From Epulopiscium sp. Nele67-Bin004 (GTDB taxonomy: Bacteria > Bacillota_A > Clostridia > Lachnospirales > Cellulosilyticaceae): a stretch of DNA of 23,191 bases. The notes below the pieces were generated by a model. It did not search any database, was not told the origin of the DNA, and saw nothing but the letters and a program-made list of their open reading frames with translations. Within the stretch, counting starts at the first letter, position 1. Each line of letters starts with the position of its first letter. The DNA lies in contig LNZQ01000056.1 in assembly GCA_002007315.1 (NCBI GenBank), positions 1-23,191 on the forward strand, in the 5' to 3' direction. The position numbers were made by a program, and so were the translations under genes. Of the stretch, positions 16,607 through 23,191 are shown one piece after another.

Positions 16607-16628
16607 ATATTGTTATAGGAGGAATTTG

Positions 16629-17231
16629 ATGGATAAATATAGTTCGGGATTGGTGTCACAATCATTTTGGTTCGTTGAGGTAAAAAAGATAATAAATCTA
16701 TTAAACGAAAATGCTACTTGGGAGGAAATAAAAGTTTTAGCATACGAAGAAAACTTGTTGTTATTATATAAGATGTCTAGAATAAAAAGGGTTTATGGAT
16801 ATTTAAAAAATAGAATTTCTACTTTAGATAGACATATGTTACAACTTTTTCAAACAGCTGATGTGCAAACCCAAAAACTAATCAACTTGATAGCGATAAC
16901 AAAAGATAATAGACTATTTTTTGAATTTTTGTATGACGTATATAGCGACAAAGCACAAACTAAATATATAGACTTAACTCCTGCAGATGCAAGTATATTT
17001 TTTAAACTAAAAGCAGACCAAGAGGAGCTTATAGCAAGTTGGAACGAGATAACATTAAAGCGATTAGGTAGTGTATATATAAATTTTATGGTAGAAGCAG
17101 GATTAATAACCAAAACTAACAACTCATATAAAATAACCCCACCTATACTAGACATACAATTAGAGAATTATTTAATTGACAGTGGAGAGGCGAACATAAT
17201 AAAAGCATTAACGGGAGAGGAACTATGTTAG
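16629..17231 (+). CDS. brxA: BREX inner membrane/DNA-binding protein BrxA (DUF1819)
   Basis: First gene of a type 1 BREX locus. The 200-residue protein matches the DUF1819/BrxA pattern: SSGLVSQSFWFVE near the start, then an RIKRVYGYLKNRI-like block, and a helical C-terminal half. BrxA is a small helix-turn-helix-rich DNA-binding protein needed for phage resistance in some BREX systems. Start at 16629 is fixed by AGGAGG six bases upstream; the frame is open to 16569, but those 20 residues run across the palindromic repeat and lack a ribosome binding site. It overlaps brxB by seven bases. Confidence 0.9.
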   Translation: MDKYSSGLVSQSFWFVEVKKIINLLNENATWEEIKVLAYEENLLLLYKMSRIKRVYGYLKNRISTLDRHMLQLFQTADVQTQKLINLIAITKDNRLFFEFLYDVYSDKAQTKYIDLTPADASIFFKLKADQEELIASWNEITLKRLGSVYINFMVEAGLITKTNNSYKITPPILDIQLENYLIDSGEANIIKALTGEELC

Positions 17232-17800
17232 ATAATAGATTTGGCAAACTTGAAACAAAGTTAGTATCACCAGATTTTAGAACTAGTAAAGGGAAGGCAA
17301 ATGAAGTCAACTACCACATATTTGATTATAGTGCAAAAGAGGAGCTTGATGTACGAGAAAGAATAAACTATTTACTACAAAAGTATAATAATGGTGGGTA
17401 TGACTTTGAACTAAAAATTTTTGATTTATATGATATTGTTATCCAGATGTTAGAAAATAAAAATTTTATTACTAAATGCGACAATCTGGAAAAAAAATAT
17501 GGATTAGACAAAATAACAGAAGGAATTAACCAAATGTTAAAAATGTCAGAAGATAATAGCAACAATCTTATTTTAAAATATATTAAAGACAATATAAATA
17601 GCAATTCAATTGTTATTATAAGTGGTGTTGGAAAAATTTTTCCATTTGTGCGTTCGCATAAAATTCTAAATAATCTACATCAATGTATTGACACTGTTCC
17701 AGTAATTATGTTTTACCCTGGGAAGTTTGAGGACGGTTATTTATCGTTGTTTGGAGAGATTAAAGATGACAATTATTATAGGGCATTTAAATTTGAGTAG
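17225..17800 (+). CDS. brxB: BREX protein BrxB (DUF1788)
   Basis: A 191-residue protein of the DUF1788 family. Recognisable conserved segments are the ISGVGKIFPFVRSHKILNNL block, VPVIMFYPGKFEDGYLSLFG, and the C-terminal DDNYYRAFKF. BrxB is a core component of type 1 BREX; its biochemical role is not well defined. It overlaps brxA by seven bases with GGGAGAGG just upstream, and brxC follows almost directly, so brxA-brxB-brxC are one translationally coupled unit. Confidence 0.93.
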   Translation: MLDNRFGKLETKLVSPDFRTSKGKANEVNYHIFDYSAKEELDVRERINYLLQKYNNGGYDFELKIFDLYDIVIQMLENKNFITKCDNLEKKYGLDKITEGINQMLKMSEDNSNNLILKYIKDNINSNSIVIISGVGKIFPFVRSHKILNNLHQCIDTVPVIMFYPGKFEDGYLSLFGEIKDDNYYRAFKFE

Positions 17801-17812
17801 GAGATGAGGGCA

Positions 17813-20800
17813 TTGTATATAAAAGATATGTTTGCTAAAAAAGTAGACAGAGATATTAAAGGCGTAATTAAGGTTGGACAAGGTGACGAAGAAAGCGTGA
17901 AGCAAGAGCTTGAAGAATACGTTGTAACTCGTGAGCTATCGAAGCATTTTGCAGAGTTTTTTGCAAGTTATAAAAAAGGAATTGTGGGTAGCACAGACAA
18001 AATGGGGGTGTGGATTTCTGGTTTTTTTGGAAGTGGTAAATCCCACTTTCTAAAAATCTTATCTTATCTGCTTGAAAATCGTGAGATTGATGGAAAATCG
18101 GCACTACAATATTTTATAGATGACAATAAAATATCAGACAAGCAGATACTAAGCGATATGGAACTTGCAGCAGGGACAAGTGCAGACGTTATACTTTTTA
18201 ATATAGACTCAAAAAGCAGTATGCCAGACAGCAAAAATAACAAAGAAGCTATATTATCAGTGTTTTTAAAAGTGTTTAACCAACACCTAGGCTTTTATGG
18301 GGACAATCCATATTTGGCTGACTTAGAAAGAGCTTTAACAAATGAAAATAAATATCAACTATTTAAGGATACATACTTAGAGTTGAACGGTCAAAATTGG
18401 GAAGACGCTAGATGTGACTTTTTATTTTCGCAAGATGAAGTGTGTGAAACGTTGATGAAAATAGGGTATTGTTCTATGGAAGCGGCTCGAAACATGTGTG
18501 AGAGATTTACGGGCACATATGAGATTGATATTAATTCGTTTGCTAAGAGAATAAAAAAACATATTGATGACAATGGTGGGGAGCATCAAGTTGTGTTTTT
18601 GGTGGACGAGATAGGGCAATATATCGGCGAAAGAACAGACCTTATGTTAAATTTACAAACGGTTGCCGAGGATTTGGGCACAGAATGTGGCGGGAAGGCG
18701 TGGATAATAGTTACTAGTCAACAAGACATTGATAGCATAACGACAGTTAGGGGGAATGACTTTTCAAAAATCCAAGGTAGGTTTGACACAAGGTTGTCTT
18801 TGTCATCTGCAGATGTTTCGGAAGTAATAAAAAAGAGAATATTAGAAAAAACAGAAACAGCTTCACAAAGTTTAAGGTTGTTATTTGAAGAAAAAGAAGT
18901 AGTAATTAGAAATTTAATAATGTTTAATGATGGCATAGAAAAGAAGCTATACAAAAATAAAGAGGACTTTGTAAGCGTGTATCCATTTATACCGTATCAA
19001 TTTAACTTGCTAGGCGATGTTTTGACCTCGATTAGAACGCATGGGGCGAGTGGAAAACATTTGGCGGAAGGTGAGCGTTCTATGCTTGCGTTGTTTAGAG
19101 AGTCGGCGATAGGTGTTATGGACAAAGACGAGTCTGCACTTGTTCCATTTAGCGATTTTTATAACGCTCTTGAAGGATTTTTGGATCACAGTCATAGAGT
19201 GGTTATTGCTAGAGCTTGGGACAATGAAAAGCTTAATCCAGACAAAGATAAGTGTTGTTTTGAAGTTGAAGTTTTAAAAACTCTGTTTATGATTAAATAT
19301 GTTGATTCGGCTATAACTGCAAATATGGAGAACATTACAAGTCTTATGGCGACGGATATAGACCAAAGTAGAATTGAGCTAAAAGAAAAAGTTGATATAG
19401 CACTACAAAAGCTGTGTAGACAAAACTATGTGCAAAAATCTGGAGAGATATACGTATTTTTATCAAATGAAGAGCAAGAAATAAATAGGGAAATTGAAAA
19501 TCAGCCAGCCGAGCTTGGGGAAATAACAAATGAAATTTCAACTCTTATTTTTGGAACGATATACCCAGAAACAAAATATAAGTGTCCACACCTTAAAGGG
19601 CGATATGTGATAGGGTTTAATCAACTTGTGGATAATAAGCTATATAAATCTAACAAATCTAATGTTATTAACCTAAATATTTTAACGCCAGACTATGACG
19701 GTGCCGTTGAAGAAAGTACATTACGAGTACAAACAACGCTAGGTGCAGATGTTCTTGTAAGACTGCCAAATGATAGAGTTTTTATTGACGAAATACGAGC
19801 AGTGTTAAAGATAGACAAGTATCTAAAATTAAATAAAACTTCAGTTGCAACAAAGCATGACCAAATAAAAGACGCAAAAAGAAAAGAGCTTAAAGAGCGA
19901 AAAGCTCAAGCTGAGTTATTTTTAAAAGAAGCACTAAAAGATTCTACTATATATACAAACGGGGACACACTGCAAACTAACACAAAAGATATAGTGAAAA
20001 AAATCACCGAAGGAATAGGTAAATTAGTAAGTGCGAAGTATCACAAAATGTACTATATAACAGTGGCTATGGGAGACGCAGAAATAAAAGCAGTATTGCA
20101 AGAAAATTCCACACGTCAAATAACGCTAGATAATACGGAGCAACAACCAAACCAGTTGGCACTAAACGATGCAAGCCAATTTATTGCAACAAACACTAGA
20201 AAGCATATGAAAACCTCACTCAAGACGCTTAAAGAATATTTTCTAAAACCTCCGTATGGATTTTTAGAATCAGACGTTGAATGGTTGGTTGCAAAACTAT
20301 TGAAAGATGGCGAAATAACGTTGGCTCTAAACCAAGAAAATATTACGTTGTTTAGTAGAAAACCTGACGAGATATTTAGATATTTAAATAAAAGTGAGTT
20401 TTCGGAAAAGCTACTTATGGAGAAAAGGGAAAAGGCGAACGACAAGCAGAAAAAAGCAGTTAAAGAGATAGCGAAAGAATTATTTAACGTGTCTATTAGT
20501 GATGTTGAAGATGATGCGATATTAAGAACTTTTAAAAGGCTGTCTAACAGTATGAAACAAGAAATAGACAAAATGGAGATACATTATAGAAATGAATCAG
20601 CTTACCCTGGGTTACCTGTTGTTAAAAACGGTAAAAAATTGCTTGGGGAGATAAATGACATCAACAACTCAACAGAATTTTTTAGGACGCTAGATGGAAG
20701 TCAAGATGATTATTTGGATTTTGCCGAGGACTTTGCCCCAATAAAAGCGTTTTTTGAGGGTGAGCAAAAAAGCATATGGGATAAAACTATGCAGTTGATA

Positions 20801-21433
20801 AAAATCTATGACGAGAGCAAGACATTTATCACAAACGAAGAAATAGAAAGCATTATAAAAAATATAGATACTATCTTGCGTAACAAATCTCCGTATAGAG
20901 AAATTAAGAAGCTTATAGAACTAACAGACAGTTATAGAAACTTATATTCGGATATTTTGGAGCAAACAGCCCAGCCAGTTTTTGAGGCAATTGAGAGCGA
21001 GAGAAAAAGAGTGCTTGAAGATTTGCAAGGCAAACAATGTGAGAAGTTGTTTAATAGTAGAGTTAATAGCAGTTTTGATGGTTTGGACGCTAAGGCGACA
21101 AGCTGTAACAACATAGCGACTTTACAAACTATTAAAGTTGAAGCTGATGCACTTAAAATAAGATTGTTAAACCAAATTAGGCAAGAAGAAGAAAAACTAC
21201 AAAGACAGAAACAAGCTGAACTTGCAAAACAAAATTCAATAGCTGAAAAAGCTGAAGCACCAAAGGTAGTTGTACCAGTGAAGCAACAAAAAGTGGTGAG
21301 CATAAAGACAGTTAACCAAGAAAATACTTGGAGGATTGAAACAGAGCAAGATGTTGATAAGTATGTTGAACGGCTGAGAAGAAATTTGAAAGGGCAAGTT
21401 AAGGAAAATGTGATACTAAACGTGGAGTTTTAG
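17813..21433 (+). CDS. brxC: BREX P-loop ATPase BrxC
   Basis: Large AAA-type ATPase of about 1206 residues, the core motor-like protein of BREX. Walker A is GFFGSGKSHF (about residues 70-79) and Walker B is FLVDEIGQY near 265. The C-terminal third is lysine/glutamate-rich with coiled-coil character (about 1070-1160). The family N-terminus IKDMFAKKVDRDIKGVIKVGQ is clear. Start choice: the ATG at 17804 sits directly against AGGAG with no spacer, whereas the in-frame TTG at 17813 is nine bases from it and fits the usual M-x-IKDMF start, so I prefer TTG; the difference is three residues. It begins just after brxB. The stop is followed by the 16-bp hairpin shared with the convergent abi gene. Confidence 0.93.
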   Translation: MYIKDMFAKKVDRDIKGVIKVGQGDEESVKQELEEYVVTRELSKHFAEFFASYKKGIVGSTDKMGVWISGFFGSGKSHFLKILSYLLENREIDGKSALQYFIDDNKISDKQILSDMELAAGTSADVILFNIDSKSSMPDSKNNKEAILSVFLKVFNQHLGFYGDNPYLADLERALTNENKYQLFKDTYLELNGQNWEDARCDFLFSQDEVCETLMKIGYCSMEAARNMCERFTGTYEIDINSFAKRIKKHIDDNGGEHQVVFLVDEIGQYIGERTDLMLNLQTVAEDLGTECGGKAWIIVTSQQDIDSITTVRGNDFSKIQGRFDTRLSLSSADVSEVIKKRILEKTETASQSLRLLFEEKEVVIRNLIMFNDGIEKKLYKNKEDFVSVYPFIPYQFNLLGDVLTSIRTHGASGKHLAEGERSMLALFRESAIGVMDKDESALVPFSDFYNALEGFLDHSHRVVIARAWDNEKLNPDKDKCCFEVEVLKTLFMIKYVDSAITANMENITSLMATDIDQSRIELKEKVDIALQKLCRQNYVQKSGEIYVFLSNEEQEINREIENQPAELGEITNEISTLIFGTIYPETKYKCPHLKGRYVIGFNQLVDNKLYKSNKSNVINLNILTPDYDGAVEESTLRVQTTLGADVLVRLPNDRVFIDEIRAVLKIDKYLKLNKTSVATKHDQIKDAKRKELKERKAQAELFLKEALKDSTIYTNGDTLQTNTKDIVKKITEGIGKLVSAKYHKMYYITVAMGDAEIKAVLQENSTRQITLDNTEQQPNQLALNDASQFIATNTRKHMKTSLKTLKEYFLKPPYGFLESDVEWLVAKLLKDGEITLALNQENITLFSRKPDEIFRYLNKSEFSEKLLMEKREKANDKQKKAVKEIAKELFNVSISDVEDDAILRTFKRLSNSMKQEIDKMEIHYRNESAYPGLPVVKNGKKLLGEINDINNSTEFFRTLDGSQDDYLDFAEDFAPIKAFFEGEQKSIWDKTMQLIKIYDESKTFITNEEIESIIKNIDTILRNKSPYREIKKLIELTDSYRNLYSDILEQTAQPVFEAIESERKRVLEDLQGKQCEKLFNSRVNSSFDGLDAKATSCNNIATLQTIKVEADALKIRLLNQIRQEEEKLQRQKQAELAKQNSIAEKAEAPKVVVPVKQQKVVSIKTVNQENTWRIETEQDVDKYVERLRRNLKGQVKENVILNVEF

Positions 21434-21442
21434 AGTAATGAA

Positions 21443-21488
21443 TAAGAAATAAATTGTAAGAATAACTTTTAATACAATTTATTTCTTA
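21443..21488. terminator. 16-bp perfect hairpin, bidirectional terminator of brxC and abi
   Basis: Arms 21443-21458 and 21473-21488 are perfect inverted repeats of 16 bases around a 14-base loop. They lie exactly between the convergent stop codons of brxC (21433) and the abi gene (21496). The 3' arm is T-rich in both directions but there is no long T run beyond it. It is expected to stop or stabilise both transcripts. Confidence 0.75.
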
Positions 21489-21495
21489 GTAACTT

Positions 21496-22434
21496 TTATT
21501 TCACAAAGCCCATTATGGTAGTAATATCAGTAAAAGGAATAGATGTAAATAGAGGCTGGTAGTTATCAAAAATCCAGTTTATTTGCTTAGAAAGCTGGTC
21601 ATAATCTTCCTTAGATATAACTAATTTTAAACAAGAGAATATTGTATAGATATTACCGCTATTAATATCGCATTGTGGGACATCTAAAGCAGTAGAAATC
21701 TGTGTTACACTAGGCATTTTTTTGACTTTATAGTTATATAGCCTATCTTCATGAGCACAAGCATTGCGATAAAAATTTCCTACTTGTAAAATACATTCTA
21801 ACATTTTAGGGGTAAAATGGATTTTTTGATTATAGCTATGTTGGAATTCGATAGAAAAATCTTGGGCTATTTTATTTCTGATGGATTCAATACAAACACT
21901 GTAAATAAAGTTTATATTGCCAAAAGTAAGATATTTTACTAATACCCATAAAGGTATACCTCCATATTCGTTTAAATAATGAGAGATAGCGGGAAGTTCG
22001 CTTTTGTTTTTTTGGGTATTTATAAGGCTAGAGATTACTCCAAGAACACTTTTAGATTTTTTGGTATCAGTAGTATAGTTAGAAAATATTAAGTAGTCAT
22101 GCATTCCTTTGAACTGTTCTGAAAATCTATAAGCAAGTTTTGCTTTAACACTTGTTTCAAATATAAGAAGATATTTTAATAGACAATTGCGTAAATCACG
22201 GTCGAATTGAAAAAGCAAGTACAATTCTTCAAAAGTTGAATCGGGTTTATATCGTTCTGGGGATTGAATTTCACCACTTGGAGTGCGTTGTAGATATAGG
22301 TTTTTGTAGCCGTTAACAATATTATAATAATTTTCTCTAGATAAGATAAGAATAGCTTTGTGCTTATTTATAATTTTAAGACCACGTTCTTCAAGTATAG
22401 CAAGTTGATCCTCATGAGTTTTGAAGGGTTTCAT
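21496..22434 (-). CDS. Abi_2 family (AbiD/AbiF-type) HEPN protein
   Basis: Abortive-infection protein of 312 residues. Family features are the N-terminal MKPFKTHEDQLAILEERGLKI, ENYYNIVNGYKNLYL (about 34-48), the FDRDLRNCLLKYLLIFETSVKAKL block, and the HEPN ribonuclease motif R-x4-H in YRNACAHEDRLYN (R223, H228). The start at 22434 is chosen because AAAGGAA precedes it at a normal distance; the frame extends upstream through the leader hairpin without a good site. The gene is inserted between brxC and pglX in the opposite orientation. A perfect consensus promoter and structured leader precede it. AbiF-type proteins are thought to be RNA-directed or RNA-restrained HEPN toxins, so it is probably an independent defence module inside BREX. 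Confidence 0.85.
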   Translation of the reverse strand: MKPFKTHEDQLAILEERGLKIINKHKAILILSRENYYNIVNGYKNLYLQRTPSGEIQSPERYKPDSTFEELYLLFQFDRDLRNCLLKYLLIFETSVKAKLAYRFSEQFKGMHDYLIFSNYTTDTKKSKSVLGVISSLINTQKNKSELPAISHYLNEYGGIPLWVLVKYLTFGNINFIYSVCIESIRNKIAQDFSIEFQHSYNQKIHFTPKMLECILQVGNFYRNACAHEDRLYNYKVKKMPSVTQISTALDVPQCDINSGNIYTIFSCLKLVISKEDYDQLSKQINWIFDNYQPLFTSIPFTDITTIMGFVK

Positions 22435-22495
22435 TTGTAAATTCCTTTCTAACGTAAAATAGCTCAGTCCTCGTAAGGAGCTGAGCCTGATCATA
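22435..22495 (-). ncRNA. Structured leader RNA of the abi gene (abiF-RNA-like candidate)
   Basis: From the predicted start site near 22495 the minus-strand transcript would have about 60 untranslated bases before the abi ATG. They hold a strong hairpin (22462-22486): ten pairs, one bulged base and a four-base loop. Conserved structured RNAs upstream of abiF-type genes have been described, and an RNA antitoxin or guide role has been proposed for them. Whether this leader matches that published motif cannot be judged by eye. Confidence 0.45.
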
Positions 22496-22501
22496 TAACT
22501 A

Positions 22502-22530
22502 ATTATATTATATGAAATTAGGCTTGTCAA
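22502..22530 (-). promoter_or_regulatory. Perfect consensus sigma-A promoter of the abi gene
   Basis: Minus strand TTGACA (22530-22525), a 17-base spacer, and TATAAT (22507-22502): exact consensus in both boxes and ideal spacing. Predicted transcription starts near 22495 and runs into the leader hairpin and abi. It is the strongest promoter in the window, suggesting high constitutive expression. Confidence 0.85.
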
Positions 22531-22533
22531 GAT

Positions 22534-22560
22534 GAAAAAATTAGCACAATAGAATGCTAA
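22534..22560 (-). terminator. Small terminator-like hairpin behind the abi promoter
   Basis: On the minus strand TTAGCA and TGCTAA form a six-base-pair stem with an eight-base loop, followed by six T (22540-22535). It lies upstream of the abi promoter and would stop antisense transcription coming from pglX before it enters abi. The stem is short and AT-rich. Confidence 0.4.
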
Positions 22561-22593
22561 AAAATATAGAAAAAATTTTTAGGAGGAAAACTA

Positions 22594-23191
22594 ATGAACA
22601 AAACAGCAATAAAAAACTTTGCCATATGGGCAAGAACAAAACTAATAAGTACGATAACAGACAAAATGTTGCTTGTGGGAATAACGGAAAATGAAATTCT
22701 TGCCCCGCTTGAGCAATCAACGGAAGCGGTGCAATTTTTTGATATTGGGGCAGCAACACCGATTGAAGTTGAGGGGGTAAATATAAAAAAGCGAACAGCT
22801 ATAGCTAATAGAATACGTGAAAAATTGGAAGATAGCGACTATAAAACTGCTTATGAGTTTGTTGTTGAAGAAGTGGCGTACACTTGGTTTAACAGGCTTA
22901 TAGCGATTAGGTTTATGGAAGTGAACGAATATTTGCCGACGGGTGTTAGGGCTTTGTCAAGTGAGGCGGCGGGTAAGACAGAGCCTGACATAGTGACCGA
23001 CCCATATTTGACGGGGATAGAGTTTAGTGTGGAAGAAGAAAGCCTGATAGACGGGTTGAAAGAGGATAACAAACTTGATGAGTTGTTTAGATTTTTGTTT
23101 GTGAAGCAGTGCGATGAACTTAATCAAGTGTTGCCTAAGTTGTTCAACAAAACTGATGATTATATAGAGCTGTTGTTTAGTGTGTCGTTTA
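22594..23191 (+). CDS. pglX: BREX adenine-specific DNA methyltransferase PglX, 5' part
   Basis: The first 199 residues of PglX, the BREX type 1 methyltransferase that marks host DNA with N6-methyladenine in a non-palindromic site. The reading frame is open to the window end, so the SAM-binding and NPPY motifs lie outside. Recognisable N-terminal features are MNKTAIKNFAIWARTKLI, FDIGAATPIEV, the highly conserved VAYTWFNRLIAIRFMEVNEYLP, and a following EPDIVTD. AGGAGG lies seven bases before the ATG at 22594. The abi gene and its terminator separate it from brxC, so it needs its own promoter; I could not identify a convincing one on the plus strand. Confidence 0.92.
   Translation, partial: MNKTAIKNFAIWARTKLISTITDKMLLVGITENEILAPLEQSTEAVQFFDIGAATPIEVEGVNIKKRTAIANRIREKLEDSDYKTAYEFVVEEVAYTWFNRLIAIRFMEVNEYLPTGVRALSSEAAGKTEPDIVTDPYLTGIEFSVEEESLIDGLKEDNKLDELFRFLFVKQCDELNQVLPKLFNKTDDYIELLFSVSF

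Noticed and set aside
16569..16628. Twenty-residue N-terminal extension of BrxA
   Set aside because: It reads through a palindromic repeat and lacks a ribosome binding site, while AGGAGG sits at the right distance before the ATG at 16629.
22435..22530. N-terminal extension of the Abi protein to 22530
   Set aside because: It would be encoded across the -10 box and the leader hairpin, and a better ribosome binding site fixes the start at 22434.
12000..23191. CRISPR array, transposase or integrase genes in the defence region
   Set aside because: I looked for regularly spaced repeats and for recombinase motifs and saw none. The only tandem repeat is the coding 21-base array in the CheB-CheR gene.

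Overview
The window is a chimera of two kinds of DNA. Bases 1 to about 1430 look like vertebrate (teleost-type) repetitive DNA: a GT-rich microsatellite, a retroposon 3' tail with AATAAA followed by (TTGA)6, and a frame-broken fragment of a Penelope-like reverse transcriptase. From about 1428 onward the sequence is a dense, AT-rich bacterial chromosome segment with strong AGGAGG-type ribosome binding sites. Its gene order (apeB, tsaC/Sua5, rpiB, upp, dCMP deaminase, tagO) and a Clostridium-type QueE point to the class Clostridia, probably Lachnospirales-like. Fish DNA on the same contig suggests a fish-associated (gut) bacterium or a contaminated fish assembly. A surgeonfish-symbiont (Epulopiscium-like) relative is conceivable but cannot be shown from this sequence.

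Layout. (1) 1-1430, eukaryotic repeats with no intact gene. (2) 1428-7038, minus strand: housekeeping genes, transcribed right to left: M18 aminopeptidase, threonylcarbamoyl-AMP synthase, ribose-5-phosphate isomerase B, uracil phosphoribosyltransferase, dCMP deaminase, TagO/WecA, and a zinc-dependent phospholipase C-like gene cut off at the chimeric junction. (3) 7281-11892, plus strand: a membrane PAS histidine kinase followed by a CheB-CheR fusion with a coiled coil and PAS domain, closed by a clear terminator. (4) 12026-14097: a two-gene ATPase plus DUF4435/TOPRIM cassette resembling the PARIS anti-phage system, with its own extended -10 promoter and an inverted repeat at the expected start of transcription. 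(5) 14165-16569: queE-folE-queC-queF, making preQ1 for queuosine tRNA modification (queD is absent here). (6) 16629-23191: a type 1 BREX locus, brxA-brxB-brxC and the start of pglX, running off the window. An oppositely oriented Abi_2/AbiF-type HEPN gene sits between brxC and pglX. It has a perfect consensus promoter, a short structured leader RNA, and a 16-bp hairpin shared with brxC at the convergent end.

The most interesting part is the defence island at 12-23 kb. A PARIS-like suicide module, a BREX system and an AbiF-like RNA/HEPN module lie within 11 kb, with the queuosine operon between them. PARIS-type modules are known to be triggered by phage anti-restriction proteins, and AbiF-type modules by infection. 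A layered arrangement in which abortive modules back up BREX is therefore a reasonable inference, not something the sequence proves.
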